A program made the position numbers and the translations under genes. This document shows, piece by piece, positions 22,596 to 35,777 of a stretch of 64,000 bases of DNA. The first letter of the stretch is position 1. The number at the start of each line of letters is the position of its first letter. This stretch comes from Purpureocillium takamizusanense (lineage: Eukaryota; Ascomycota; Sordariomycetes; Hypocreales; Ophiocordycipitaceae): NCBI RefSeq assembly GCF_022605165.1, contig NC_063076.1, forward strand, positions 1,984,001-2,048,000, in the 5' to 3' direction. Under the pieces are notes generated by a model. That model ran no database searches. It saw only the letters and a program-made list of their open reading frames with translations, and had not been told where the DNA came from.

Positions 22596-25500
22596 GACGT
22601 TGGAAATGGATTCTCGCAAGAAGGACGACAGAAAAGGACAAATACAAGTCCGAAGGAAATGAAAAAGGCGACAAAGAGGTAAGGACAGACAGCGCCCACA
22701 AGGCGTTGAACAAGGCCAGGCACGAAGCGATTGCAAAGACTCGGCCTGGTGAGTGTTGGCGGTACAGGAAGAGCACGGGGACACTGTGTCCGGGGAGTAT
22801 CAACGCAGGAGCCGGATGATCATGGCAGGAGAAGGAGAGACTCTGATAGAGGCAGGTAACATGCTCAAAGGGAACAGGAGCCCGAAGGTGAGCAGAGAAG
22901 AGGCAAGGTCAGGCACTAGTATAAGGTACGTGGGGATGCGGTAACGTTGGGGGGAGAATCTGTGTTTGTGTCGTTTTGTCTTGTCCTCAGTGGGGCCTTG
23001 TCGCTTGCCTTGGCTGGCTTGGGGAGCTGGTGGTACCACTCGAGGACTTTCATCCATAGGTTCATTGATTTGTTCATTTGTTCATCGGGGCGGCTTGGGG
23101 CGAGCGGGACTCGGGATGGATACTTGAAGATGCTAGTAGGAGGTCGTGTGCTGTGCCGAGGGGGCCGGACGACGCGGCCTCCACCTTGGCGTACGAGCTT
23201 GCGTTGCCGGCGAGCGAGGCGGATACTGCACAGAAGAAGTTGACATTTGGAATCTATCTTGGCTTACCTTGGGCCTCTTGAGTGGTGCCTGAGGTTGCGC
23301 TCGTATGACAAGATAGTCACGGGAAGCCTGTGGTAGGAAGGCGACACCTCACGAGTTCCTTCCCATTCACGCACCACACCCTGCTTGCCTTGCTTGAGGT
23401 ACCTTACCTGCCTGAGGTATCTTGAACAGCGAGCAAACCAAATCAGCCAGCCTTGTACAAAGAGACCGGTCGCTGCATTGCCCCAGCAAGATAGGTACGA
23501 CCCACGGCTACATACACCTAGCAGTACGTAGGTGGTATAGTGGCCGTCCTTCAGAGTTAATAGCACTCACTGGTGTCCGCGTGCTAGGTAATATAGATGC
23601 TACGCACCGCGGTCGTCTGTCCTGCGGGCCGCATTCTGGATCTGTGTTCGATCATCGCCGCCACCGTGCCGCCTGCTCCGTGAGCAGCCTCATCCACTAC
23701 CCGCAAAGTGCTCTGCCGCCAATCCTACCCGAGTACCTTGCCTTATCAAACAACATAACCTAGTAGCATCCACGTCGACGAGCAAGCCGCTACGCCATCG
23801 GCTCGACAGGCGATCACCCCCCAGCTGCCTATTGCAGCAGCCATCGCCTGCGAGATCACCTCCCACCAGGGACCCTTTGCCCCTCCCCTTCCTGTCGGAC
23901 GACGCCTGCCTTCGGCTGCGTGACGGACGCTCCTTGATCGGCGCGGCGCTCAAACGCCCAGCCAGGCCAAAGCGATAACTAAGGGGGGAGCCCTCGAGGT
24001 GCCACACTCGTCGAAGTCGCCAAGAACAGCCCCTGGGACCGACGACGGAGGTTGTGAGTGGAGCAAATCAAACGCCCTGCAACGGCCAAGGTGAGTGAGT
24101 GGGTAAATGACCCTGGGCGCGACCAAGCAACCTGGGCGGACGCTTCTCAATTTCGCCGCCAATTGGACTGCCCTGACCCGCATTCTTCAGCACGCGTTTG
24201 ATAAGCGCCAGTAATAAAGTCTGAAATAGTACTGCAATAAGATTCCTAGTGCCGCAAACCTTCAACCAGCGCGCGCCAATGCCATGGATGGAAGCTTGGA
24301 CGCGGGCGGGAACCAAACGAACGCCGGCAGAAAGGTCACAGTCATTCAGTCATTTTTCATCTCCCTCCCCCCCCTCCCCTCCCGTCTCTGGCATAGATAC
24401 AGGTAGGTACAGGGCTCGTAGCCACCTCTCCAGCATGCATGATGTACCAGGTACTTAATGCCCTAGGTGCCCATTGAAGGCCCCGAGGCACCAAAAGCCG
24501 CCGCCCCTTTGCTGTGGCCGAACCGGCTGCGTGCCGATCAGGGGCCAGACGTCAGGTTGGAGCTGCCGATATGGGCAAGCCAGTGTGTGATTGCGTGCCC
24601 CGCGCCCGGCACCGCAACACCCATCACAGGGCACAGCGAGCATGCACGCCGTCCCATTGCGACGTACATGCCGTCTGTGCAACAGATCGACTGCCAGATC
24701 TGGCCGGTAACCCGCTCGCTGCTGCAGCCCAGATCGACACGATATAGTATGTACGTAGTATCACAGCCTCAAGGGGGGGGCCACAGCTGGCAGCCACACA
24801 AGTCGACTCCCAAAACAATCACAACCGTCGCACGGCACGCCGCAAGGCCATCGTCATCACCACCACCAAGCCCAGGGCTCTCTCGGCCGGCGCAACTTGC
24901 TGCCCTTGGCATCCCGTCCCGGGAGCATGGCCAGTGACGTAGTAGACAGTGTTCGGGAGCTCGCCTCGGCCAGCCAACGCGCCAACAATACGTATGCCTC
25001 TGCACGACGTGCGCTGCGCGACAGCCATCAACGTTCGGCTGCTGGAGCCAACGACAGGCCACGGGCCACCCCCGTGTGGCACTCGGCCGCCAGGCAGCGC
25101 CGATGGAAGACCGGAATGCGGAAGTTGAGAGACATGTCGCAGCGGGGGGTGGAACAGACGTGGGGCCTGAAAGTGAGCTTGAATACTTTGTATATTGAAC
25201 GTGGATGAGACAGGCGGTCGTACGTAGCATCGACGGTGCGAACAAGGGACTCGACAGACCGGAAACATGGGGTTCTGCTGTCAGAACCAAAACATGTGTG
25301 CGTTTAGTTACTATTCGGCTTGACCGATATTCCCGCCTTGTCAAGCGTAGCCGTGCCGTGGTCGAGAAGAAGACATGCCTGCATGCCTGCTTGCTTGGCT
25401 ACGACCCGGCTCCTTGGCTGGGCTTGGCCGGCAGGCCTTCCGCTGGGCAGATCATTTCACAGGCTGTGAATGAAGCCTGCCCAAGCCCCGGCACCCTCTT

Positions 25501-28500
25501 GCGATTGGCGGCGCTGTCGCAGCCCCAACTTGTTCAGTCTTGTCTGCATCTCGCTTGTTGTTCAACCTTGGACGGACCGGGCGGAGGGCCAGGCGCGGCG
25601 CCGAGAGCACACGACACGGTGGTGTGGCGTGGCGCCTGCCTCTCGGCAGCGTCCGTCCGCGGATAGAAGTCGCAGTCACCGCATAGACATCAAGTCACCG
25701 ACTACGGGCCTGACCTCATTGCGGGTTGGAGGGCCGCTGGCTCCGAGATTAGTAGTATCAAGTCGTGGGACGTTTCGCGCATCTAGATGGAGTCTGGAAG
25801 CACGAACAAACCGTTTTCGCACTCGAGCCTAACGGGGCCGTCACCACCCCTCAATCCGGCCGGAAGGTTCCAAGGTTCGGGCTGGTTTGCCCCGGACGGT
25901 GCCGCGACGGCGGCGGCGGCGTCGGCTTTCGTCAGGGATAACTCGCATGGCTGGCGCCACCCATCGGTCGCTTCTTGTCTAGCGGGTCCGTACGAATCAA
26001 TTCGCCGTGCTTCATCGTGTCTCGTCAGCAGTAAGCTCCTCGGCACTCCCCTCACCGCGCACTACGATGACCACTAATCACCACCACTACTACTAGTAGT
26101 GGTCCTAGCGGACAACTTCTTTATTTTTTGCTTCTTTAATTTCACACTGCCAGCGCGGACACGGTGCCGCAAGTCGCGGGCCGTGTCTCAGGCGGTAGCA
26201 GGCATCGAGTCGACCAGCGAGCTCCCCGTTTCGTGGCAAAGACATCTGACCTGTCTGTCGTGTACAGTGTATGAATCAAAAGGTCGATTGTTGAATCCCC
26301 GGTGCTCCACAAACCGGGGTTCACGGAGTCCCTTGGGCGAGAAGAAAAACTCCGTGTCCCCATCGAAAAAGCTCAACAGCGTCTCCATTTTGAAGAGTGC
26401 GACGTATAGAGGCTAATAGTAATGGCGCCAAGAGGTCCCGCGACGTCCAAGGCATCGAATTGTCCGGGTAGCGTATCCGACGGCTGCTAGTAGGCCAGGG
26501 AATCTGGGCCACCTGCTACAGTACTAATCGGCCTCGTTGGAGCCACCGCGTTCGGGGGCAGAGTTTGAGCGAGCGTCAAAATGGAAACAAGACGGCGCAC
26601 CCACAGAGAGATGACGGACATGACACTTTCCGCCCAGCGCCTGCTCCTGCCCTGGAGAAAGTGGGAACCTCCACCGCCAAGCCCCTCCTCAACCAGCACT
26701 GGAGCCTGGTCGGGTGGGGCGCTGCATCCTGGCTCCGGCTCCGTCCTTGGCCCAGCCCGTTGCTGAGCTCAGCTCTCGTACCGCCGCCTGCACTCCCCCC
26801 TACTAACTAACCCTGCGCTGCATTTGTGTTGATTCGGGGTCGACGAGCTGCAGGTGCCTTCTGTAGGCGCAAGGGAAGTAGCAGACACAGTGCATGCGTG
26901 ACAATGCCGACACAGCTGTGCTGTAGCTTCCCTTCCGGGCTTTGAAGCTTCGAAGCTTCCAGTGCGTCGTCCAGTGTCTGCGCGCGATTGACTGATGAGA
27001 ACATATCGAGCATGAACGAGGTAACGCAAGGTGCGCACGGATTGCTGATCATCTGCTCATGTTTGCGCTTAGCAAATCCAACTTGCCCCCCCCAGGTCCC
27101 ATTGCCCCTTCTCGTTGGTTCGCCTAACTAGAGAAAATAAGAGTTGCCAGGCCATTGAGAGGGGAGGCTCGTTCACGCCAACACGTCAACATGCAAAATG
27201 CACGAAGTACTTCCAACGGGGGTCGCTCGCGGACATGGAGAGCCCTGGGACGGGAGGCGTGATCGTGCCACGTTCCGCTCCGTATCAACCGCAGATCTGT
27301 GCTGCGCTGCGTTGTGCGTTACATCACCTTGGACCACCTGCCACTCAGACCTACATACCAACCTGGAAGGACTGGCGTCAACAACCGGCATCGGCAAGAC
27401 GCCCCGTGACATGCACCACGCGAGCGGCTGCGCCGGCGACTCAGCTGGACTTTGTATACTCCGTACTACTAATAGCAATTGCGATAGCACCCGTCCAGCA
27501 TACCTAGGTAGTACCTAGGTGCCTACCTACTAGGAACCTTACCTTACTAGTGGCTCCTACGCCCAGTATCGTCTGTGCGGTGGTGCCTTGGCATTAGAAT
27601 CTAAATGCGACTCATCGTTCGTTCGTCAAAGATGGATGACCAGGGCTGAGGATGTTGCCTCTGCGTGCACAGTAACTCGTGTTGGTCCTTTTCTGTTGTC
27701 CGGCTTGTGCTTCGGCGCGCACCGTCGTTGGATCCCCTCGCGCCACCCCTGAGAGCAGCCACATTCATTGAACGGTCCGAGGTGAGCAGAGCCTGCTCAG
27801 CAGGGCCTGTGGCAGCCCCAGCAAGAGGTACTAAGGTAATAAGTGCCTGATGAGAGGCATGCCAAGACTTCGCGTCCCCGGCATTCAAATTGCACCGGGG
27901 ATGCTTCTGCAGCGGCCCTCTATCAAACTTACCCACCTCCATGACTTCAGCCGGTACTCGTGGCGCGGAGAGACCAAGGGGAGGGCGAGGGGGAGGAGGC
28001 CCAGCCAAGGGCCTGGGGCTTATTAGCTGGACCGGCCTTTGGCCATGCTGCATCCAGCCGCGACGCAAGGAGGCAGGCACTGTGCTACTGGCCGAGTCGG
28101 CGCCTCGCCTCCCGGTCATCACGGACATCGGACGCTGCAGTGGCCGATCAGTGCCAAGACACGCCACGCCAGCGCTACCCGACCTCTGTCTTGGCGCTCA
28201 ACGCAACAGGCTCCCGTCACTGGGAGAGAAGGTGCCCGGGTGTGTGGCTTCCAGGCGGGGCGGTCGGCGCGCGCAACGGGTGAGGCCCCAGCCCTGGAGG
28301 CGACCCAATCTCCTGCCAGCTTGCCAGCGCTCATCGCGGTAGTACTACGCCGGTGCCTTGCCTTAGAAACTGTACCTACCTACTCCGTGCATGCATGCAT
28401 CCATGGATCCGTCATCAGCGCCCAGCAGCTCCCCACGCCCCCTGGGCTCCTCACACTGTACGAGCGACCACCTGTGGCGCCGTCCGTCGTTGTCGTTGCC

Positions 28501-29286
28501 GTCGACACTTCATCGCTGGAGGTGAGGCCCCCCCGCCGCCACCATCCTCCACCTCACCCTCCCCTCCCGGCACCCTCCACCCTCCTCCTCGAAGGCTCCC
28601 CTGCTGCTCCAGCTCCCCCATCGTGGTCCTTAGCCTTTGCCTGTCCGGCACACCCGTGGACGAGTCGCCAGCCACACCCCCATCCCCATCCAGTCCATAC
28701 CTTTTCTTATGGCTGGCCTCACCCATTCAAGTAGGTGTCGACATCCCATCGTTGTTGCCCCTGCCGGCGCTCAAACTACTCGTTCTTCGCTCCGTCCGCC
28801 CGCCACCCACTTCGACCTTCTTCCCTCCTACCTCGTTCGTCACCTGGTTCCTCGACGACAGCTTCTCGTGCTCGTTTCTCCTTCCGGCCTGCTTTCGGAT
28901 AACGTCTTTCGTTAAAAGCGTTGGGCTCTTCGCCTGCCTGTCGTTGCCTCCGTTGGTTCTTCTGCAACAGCCCGCTGTCTCCGCCCGCCGCCATCCCAAG
29001 CGCAACGACGCCGGTCGGACCAGACCTCCATCCCACTGTGCACCAGAACAAGCCGGCTCGCCTCGCAAATTCGTCAAATTTTGTCTCTCAGATCGGCTAA
29101 TTCCTCGGCTTGTCTGTTCGCGGGAGCCAACCGGCCTCTCTGTTTGTTGCGCCGTTGCACAGTAGAATATGCCATTTGTACCAAAGACGACATAGCAGCC
29201 CGGACCCGTCCCGCACCCCACCGTCACGGCAGCACCGGTAACACTCAACTTCGACTCCTGACGCGGCCACGCCTCACCAAATTACC
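22596..29286. other. 6.7-kb gene-poor spacer
   Basis: The longest gap in the window. It has the TACCTAGGTA palindrome at 27501-27510 inside a cluster of CCTAGGT/ACCTTACC words. It also has TACTCCGTA near 27456, a perfect 16-nt palindrome GAAGCTTCGAAGCTTC at 26944-26959, an 8-nt G run at 24773-24780, a small CCCCGGT/ACCGGGG hairpin near 26295-26320 and a CTACTAGTAG-centred inverted repeat near 26085. From about 28370 to 29280 the + strand is pyrimidine-rich and is probably the promoter and 5' leader of the transporter gene. The many open frames (up to 270 codons) lack recognisable domains or sensible splice structure. I cannot exclude a small secreted protein or a long non-coding RNA. Confidence 0.45.
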
Positions 29287-30500
29287 ATGGCTCGTCGCAA
29301 CAGTGATGAGCCCGTGGCCTTGCTGACGCCGGAGGAGCAAGATCGTGAGTCCAAGGTCGAGGGCCACGATGTCGAAGGCGCCGCGGGTCAGGAAGAACCC
29401 CCACAGGACCAAAACCTCGACCACGAATACTCCATCGCCAGCACAGTGAAATTCACATGGCTGGGCACCTATTTCTTTTTCTCCCTACTCCTAACACTCT
29501 ATAACAAGCTTGTCCTGGGAATGGTTGGTTTCCCTTTTGTATGCCCCTAGTTTGTGAGATGCTGACGATGCCGACTATGCAGTTCGCTTTCCCATGGCTC
29601 CTAACGTGCCTACACGCCTCTTTTGCTAGCATGGGCACGTATTCCATGTTACAGATGGGCCACTTCAAGTTGACGCGCCTTGGCCGTCGCGAGAACCTCG
29701 CCCTCGTCGCCTTCAGCGCCCTTTTTACGGCCAACATCGCCCTCTCCAACCTCTCCCTGGCCATGGTGTCGGTCCCGTTTTATCAAACAATGCGCATGTT
29801 GTGTCCCATCTTCACCATTCTCATCTACCGGGTGTGGTACGGACGCACGTACAGCACGCTCACATACCTCTCTCTCATCCCTCTTATCATCGGCGCTGCC
29901 ATGACGACGGCTGGTGAAATGACTTTTACTGATGCTGGCTTTCTGCTTACCATTTTTGGCGTTGTTCTGGCCGCAATCAAGGTACGTGTCTGATTTGCTG
30001 ACGGATTGATGGAGCACCCTGGCTGACACATGACACAGACCGTCGTCACGAACCGATTTATGACGGGATCGCTCGCGCTGCCACCTCTCGAATTCGTAAT
30101 GCGCATGTCCCCGCTGGCTGCTCTGCAAGCCTTCGCTTGCGCCGCCGCCACGGGCGAGATTGGCGGCTTCCGCGACCTCATCGCGTCAGGCGACATTTCG
30201 CTGCCCCCGGCCATTGCATCGCTTACGGGCAACGGCTTCCTGGCGTTCCTCCTCAACGTCTCGTCGTTTCAGACGAACAAGCTGGCTGGCGCTTTGACGA
30301 TGACAGTTTGTGGCAACTTGAAACAGTGCCTGACAGTCTTGATCGGCATCTTCTTGTTCAACATCACGGTCGATGTTCTGAACGGTGCGGGCATGGCCGT
30401 GACCATGGTCGGTGCTGCCATATACAGCAAGGCGGAGCTGGACAACAAGAGGAAGAAGCAGCAGCCGGCATACAAGCCGGTGAATCAAGAAACCAGATAG
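29287..30500 (+). CDS. Triose-phosphate/nucleotide-sugar transporter family protein (TPT, DMT clan), three exons
   Basis: Predicted antiporter of the secretory pathway, in the same clan as GDP-mannose and UDP-galactose carriers. Exons are 29287-29523, 29583-29981 and 30039-30500, giving 365 aa. Introns of 59 and 57 nt are phase 0 with donors GTTGGT and GTACGT. The first 50 residues are charged and cytosolic (SDEPVALLTPEEQDRE). About ten membrane segments follow, starting FTWLGTYFFFSLLLTLYNKLV. Typical family words are LSLAMVSVPFYQTMRMLCPIFTILI and KTVVTNRFMTGSLALPPLEFVMRMSPLA, then NVSSFQTNKLAGALTMTVCGNLKQC. The tail is Lys-rich (NKRKKQQPAYKP). The substrate cannot be read from sequence. It is convergent with the DUF155 gene across a 3.2-kb gap. 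Confidence 0.88.
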
Positions 30501-33500
30501 GAGCAGTGCGTCGATATTGATACCCAGCTATTTCCTATGTTGAAACGACGAAAGGCATAGATGCAACCGGGGGGCTGTAAATGGACATTGGGACGGCGTT
30601 GGGCTTCGAAAGTTGCGGCTTCAGTCCTGATTCGAGGTCACGAGCGACTCCAGGATAATGGAAGCAGTATGTCTGTGGGCGCAGTACAGAGCTGCGCACC
30701 CCGTGGAAGCGCGCATTACCAGCGACAAGGCGAGAAGGGGATGGCCTGGTGGAGCATACGAGCAGAGCATGTGCATTCGGCGTTGGGGCACGGCGACCGG
30801 CAGCAAACACAGCGACTTGTGTGCCGGCAGTTTATTTGGTACTTTTAGGATAAGGCAACGGGCTTTGATTCTTGATCTTGTTGGACCACCGGAGTCACGC
30901 CTCGCTGTTCGTCGACAACTGTTCGATACGCGTCTGGATGGAAGGGCTTGCACGCGTCTGTTTGTACATATTGGAAGTTAAGGACGGCAAGTGTACGGCC
31001 GAGGCCTGGTCAGCAAATGTTTTCCACCCCCGTGACGCAGTTGCTATATTTGAATTTTGGCACCTTCCCGGTGCCACGATCAAGGCAAGACATTGTTTGA
31101 CATGAGCACGACAGACCGAGGTCCCTAGATTCGTCATCGCCGAATACGCATTACGCTTAAAGCGAATCTGGCATTCCAGTCGATTTCGTTTATGCGTCAA
31201 CGGTCCCATGCCACGTTGCTGCCAGCCACGATGACGGACAGAGATAATGAGATATGACGAGTAATTAGAGCGCACGCACCCGCAGCGGCATTGGTCCCCT
31301 TCAAGGGAGGTGATAGCCACGGCACATCGAGCTCGTGGCGCTGCGCTTCTGTGAGAGCGCAGAGGGCAGTCAGTGGTACGTTCGTCATGCTGGTGCGTGC
31401 AGGTGGTGGCGGTGGACTGCAGTCCACAAGCGCGTTCGCAGCACACCACACCACTCGTGCCTGGGCGGGCCTTGTCGGCACCGACGCGGCGCGAGGAGCG
31501 GCTGAGGCACGGGGCAGTGGGTAACACGCAGCCGTGGCGGCGGCGCGCCACCGTGGCGCGGGTTCGTCGGTGGGATTGACTCCCTACCTAGATCACAAGT
31601 TTGGATGGAGCTGGAGGAGGGCAGGGGTAGAAGATGACCCTGGCTGGCGGCGGCGCTGGAGGGAGTGTTTTTTTCCCCATTTTTTCCTCAAGAGAGAAGG
31701 GACGACCGCCAAAAGAATGAACGCACAATGAGGAGTACGTACCGTACAGTGACTGAGCCTGCTGAACTTGCGGCAGGGAGAGAAACGCAGGAATGCTAAG
31801 CCTATGCACCTACATGCATGTGCGAAGTATGCCATGGAGGAAGGCCTTCAGTGAAGCCAGCGGATGTGCCGGCTGCCGGGATTGTACTCGTCCACGCGGT
31901 CATTGAAACGTGACGACGCGACGGGGTCGTCCGCCAAGCCGGGCCAGCTCCTTCCTCCCCTCCTCCCCCAAACCCCAGGTGGGGGGGGGGGGGGAACCTG
32001 TGTGTCTGTGTGTCTGTGTCTTTGCAGGACACAGACATTGGGATATCGCACTGTCCTGACGAGGAGTAGGAGGCTGGACGGGGCAGATGGATGACGCGCG
32101 TCGTCGCCCGGTGATTGTTGGGGGGTGTGTAGCTTTCACTGTTTTCCCCCCCTGCCAGAAATGGATGAATTCGAGTGTGGAGGCCGCTTCGATTGATTGA
32201 TTGATGGATGGATGGATGTTGCGGCTGTTCGTTGTGCGAAAACGGCCGTTGGGTAACTACTTAATGGGTGGGAACGAGGGGCAGTTGCAGCCAGGGGGTG
32301 GGAGAGAGGGCGGGGGGGGGCAGGGTGCTTCACCCGGTGTGGGTGCCAAGGAGCAAAGGGTGCCCCTCGTCTTAGTGTACTTTGGTAGTATTGAATGCCA
32401 GAACCGCAGGGTTCTTCAAACACAAAGCTGGAAGCTGAAGATGTGCCGTGGAGCGGCAAGTACAGAGGTAGTGCTTTGCTGCCTACCTTATGCATACTAT
32501 ATCTTAGTAAGGTAGGCAAGGTAGTACCTAGGGAGGTTAAGAGGTGCTAGGTACCTTAGGTAAAGCACGCGCACATCATAGAAGCAAGGCTTTGTGCAAA
32601 GTTACCTGTTCCTTGGTGAGCACGTGCATGGTTAGTACTAACATTAGTGCAGAGGTAACTACGCACCTGGGATAGTGGGCGTTGTTCTCCCCAGAAAAGG
32701 ACGTCGGCGCGCCAAGACTCGACCACCGTGCCGCCCGTTCCGCCGCCTGATGACCGGGGGAGGGAAGGGCCGCGCGTGTTCTTTGCTTTCATGCGTTTGG
32801 CGCGCAAAAGCGGCCGGGAAATCCATTGGTTATTTTAGAATGCAAGAACATTGTATGTGCATACATGCACGCTGTATGAGGGACAGACAAAATGGACCGA
32901 AGCGGGGGGACAAAGTGTCAAGTCGCGACTCAACGGTCGCCTCGCTCGAGATGCCACACAGTTTGCGCCCAGTCGAATGGCACAGTACATCAAGCCTTGT
33001 ACGAAGTAATGTTGTCCTATATGTACTGCACATACTCCGTACTACATCCCGAGATCCAGCTGAAGGGGAGTGTGCAGAATGAATGTTTCCTGTTTGGCCG
33101 GAACCCTCCGTACCCATGTTCGACGCCATGCTATGAGCTGTAACTCAGGGAAAGGAAAGAACAAATAAAATAAACTTGGGGGCTGCAGCTCGCAAGACAG
33201 CAACTGCCGACGCTGGGCCGCGGGCGCGCCACTGGTCTTGACCGAGCCGCACGACAGGCTGACGGTCTTGTCGCCCTTGCTCTATGGCTTCGCACATGTC
33301 TCATTATCCAGCCGTCTGCCGCCCCTGCGAGATGCGGCTGCGGGCACCTGAAGACGCTTGTGGTCCAGACTCGAGAGGGTGTGCGCCGGTGGCGCTGGGG
33401 GGATCTAGGCAGGGCGTCGGCTTCGGGCTATGCACGTAACAAAACGGACGCGCAAGCACGGAGCTTGGGCCGCTGCAGCCGAGGTTGTCGCCTTGTCATC

Positions 33501-33704
33501 AATTGTGCCATCTCCATCTGCTGTGCGACACTCAACTTGGGGTCGAGCCGAGGATCCGACGTCATGACACCGCTAGTCAAGATTCTCCTAACCCTGGCGT
33601 TGAAGTGAATACTTCTTGGCAGTCCGTAATCCGCGACGGGGCCCGTCCCGCACGTACAGAGTGTGAGTACGTAGAAGCAGTGGTTCATCCGTCGTTTAGC
33701 GTCG
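30501..33704. other. Convergent 3' spacer of 3.2 kb
   Basis: Non-coding as far as I can see. It contains a 14-nt G run (31981-31994), a GATT/GATG microsatellite (32191-32218), CTAGGTACCTTAGGTA-type words at 32520-32560, and TACTCCGTA and TACGAAGTA words near 33001-33045. For a gap between two gene ends this is long, so a missed short gene or non-coding RNA is possible. Confidence 0.45.
32191..32218. repeat. GATT/GATG tetranucleotide microsatellite
   Basis: Runs of GATT turning into GATG/GGAT units, about seven tetranucleotides in all. No function suggested. Confidence 0.8.
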
Positions 33705-35777
33705 CTACGTGGCGCAGCGGGCTGGAGACATTGAGCCCTGTTTCAGCTCCAGGATGCCCTGACGTATGTCGCTCACCGAGGCATTCGACCGGAGGCCGAG
33801 TGTGATCGCCAGAACCTCGAGATCGCTCATCCCATCAGCAACCACGCCCCGCGTCCCGGCGCTCATCTCCCCCGGCTCGAGGCCCGTTGGCGGAGGCGGC
33901 ACGAGGAGTATTTCTGGGGCGGCGCCGGGTCCGCCCGCAGCCCCGCTCCACGAGATGGAACCCACAGGCCCGGGGCTCTTCGTCGCGTCCGAGTTCTTGC
34001 TGAGCATGACGAACCGGAGCCCGACTTCGGTGACGGTCACAAGGATGCTGATGACGATGAGGATGATGACGATCCACGTGATGGCGCTCATCTTGGCGTC
34101 TGCCACCGAGTCCGACAGTATCTCAGCCAGATCAAGAAACACTCGGCACCGCTCGTTCAGCACCTTGATGCGCGGGTCAATCTCCAGATATTCGCGCACC
34201 GCTTCATACAGCGGATGCAACGTCGGCTCCGAGTCCCAGAAGAAGTTGGGCACATCGAGGATGTTTGACGCTATCCTTCTGTGTCAGCATTCATCACGCC
34301 CACGAATCCCGGGGGTGCAAGCGCTTTCGCCCAGTCACTTACATAGATTTATGTCGACGCGACTCTTAAAGAGCCGCCCGAGGATCTTGACAATCTCCGT
34401 CCTCGTCATGTTCAACTCGCCCGTCAGCGCCAGCGTCTTAGGGACGTGTTGCGCATCCAGCATTGTCTCGCTCATCCTCTCCTCGAAGAAGCACAGCTTT
34501 GTGCTCTGGGCAATGGCGTGACTTATGGTGAGCTTGATCATGTGGTCTGACCTCGGCAGGAGCGTGATCATGTCGTTGAACACGCGCGGCCGCTTCACGT
34601 CGGCGCTGTACTCGAAATGGAATTGCTCCGTCTCGAAGTCGTCCTCGTCGAGGGGGCGGGTGAGCAGGTTGATGCCGTCCTCGGCATCAGCAAAGGTTAG
34701 GTCGGCGAGAATGTCCTTCTCCTGGTGCTCGGTAAAGTTCCAAAACACCACCACGCCATACGAGTAGACGAACATTTCGGCAAAATTCTTGGCGTCCGGC
34801 GCAAGCCGATTCATTTGCGATGGTATGCCGTACTCTTGCTCTCGACGGCCCTCGTCCTCTGGCGACGGGTCTGCAAATGGGCCGCCACCGCGACTGCCTC
34901 TTTCAGGGCTCTCGGGCGTCGTGTAAGCGTCGTCTTCGAAGTACCCTTCGTGCTGATCCCGTCGCTCTGTCCTCTCGATCTCGAGATCAAGCATCGTCTT
35001 CCCAGTGCCCGGGGTTTTGAGCATGGGCCGCCCACGGACGCGGTACCCTTCGGTGCCATTGAGCAAGGGCAGTGCGTAGATGACGTACAGACAGTCGTCG
35101 TAGAGCTTCGTCTTGGCCTCGTGCCTCTTCCGCAAGAACTCGGAGGTGGCCCCAATCTTGAAGGCTTGGGCCGTACAGTATGCTGTTAGGCGGCTAACCT
35201 TGTCTTTCCGCTGCAGTTTGGGGAGTCTCTCTGCATAGCTCTTGCCCCGGATACCGCCTCTCTTTTTGAGCACATCGAGCTCCTCGTCCCTCAGCGGCCG
35301 GTTGTCCTCTTCTTGGAGTCTGCGCGCCAGGACCGACTCGCTCTCCACTTCTTCCTCGGCATCTTCTTTGTCGTCCGTGTCCGGCAGCAGCACTAGCTTC
35401 TCGCTGATCTTGGTCGTTCGCGACGGCATGGGCTTTCCCGTGCGCGATTGGACATTGGGAAGGCCGCCGGCAGAGACTCGTCGACTCGAAGGACCACCGG
35501 CGGTGGGTCCCGGGCGTAGCGCAGACATTGCAGGAGCGCGTGGCTGGCCAGAAGGGATCTGCGAGTTGTACTGGAGGACGTTATCGACAGTCATGAATCG
35601 CATCGGCACCCGGCCAGTCGTCGCGGCCGTGCTGTCCTGGCGACGAGGGACCCGCCTCTGGCTGGCCCTCTCCCTCGAGTCGGTGACCTGTACTCTCTGT
35701 TAGACGGTACACAGCCTGGGTAAAGGGGCAGGGCCATGTCGCACAAGGACCGAGGGTCGCTGCTTTGCCGACGACAT
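33705..35777 (-). CDS. RMD1/RMD8-family DUF155 membrane protein, three exons
   Basis: The family is needed for sporulation-linked or mitochondrial functions in yeast; biochemical activity is unknown. Exons are 35777-35745, 35687-34343 and 34270-33705, giving 647 aa, near the 662 aa of yeast Rmd8. Intron 1 (57 nt, GTGCGA...TACAG, branch TCTAAC) is my reconstruction and keeps frame. Intron 2 (72 nt, GTAAGT...GATAG) is clear and joins INL to SSNILDVPNFFWDSEP. The first 150 residues are basic and acidic low complexity. DUF155 runs from SRLTAYCTAQAFKI through FAEMFVYSYGVVVFWNFTEHQEKDIL and HAIAQSTKLCFFEERM to LFKSRVDINL. An acidic loop with a predicted helix then leads to WDSEPTLHPLYEAVREYLEI. One membrane segment near the end (TWIVIILIVISILVTVTEVGL) precedes a Pro/Gly tail. 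The exon 1 start is the least certain part. Confidence 0.85.

Noticed and set aside
22438..22803. N-terminal extension of the glycosyltransferase-like frame without an intron
   Set aside because: The unspliced reading replaces a clear membrane anchor with low-quality sequence. A GT-AG intron with good consensus restores MPLINFMRRN plus the anchor.
24769..25344. 191-codon minus-strand frame
   Set aside because: No domain, Cys/Arg/Pro-biased GC-rich composition, and no supporting ATG context or splice structure.
26285..26325. tRNA-like stretch (TTGAATCCCCGG and a CCCCGGT/ACCGGGG hairpin)
   Set aside because: No A box at a proper distance and no cloverleaf could be folded by eye.
28353..29165. 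270-codon + frame upstream of the transporter
   Set aside because: Composition (Pro/Ser/Leu) simply reflects a pyrimidine-rich promoter and leader. Another frame of similar length overlaps it.
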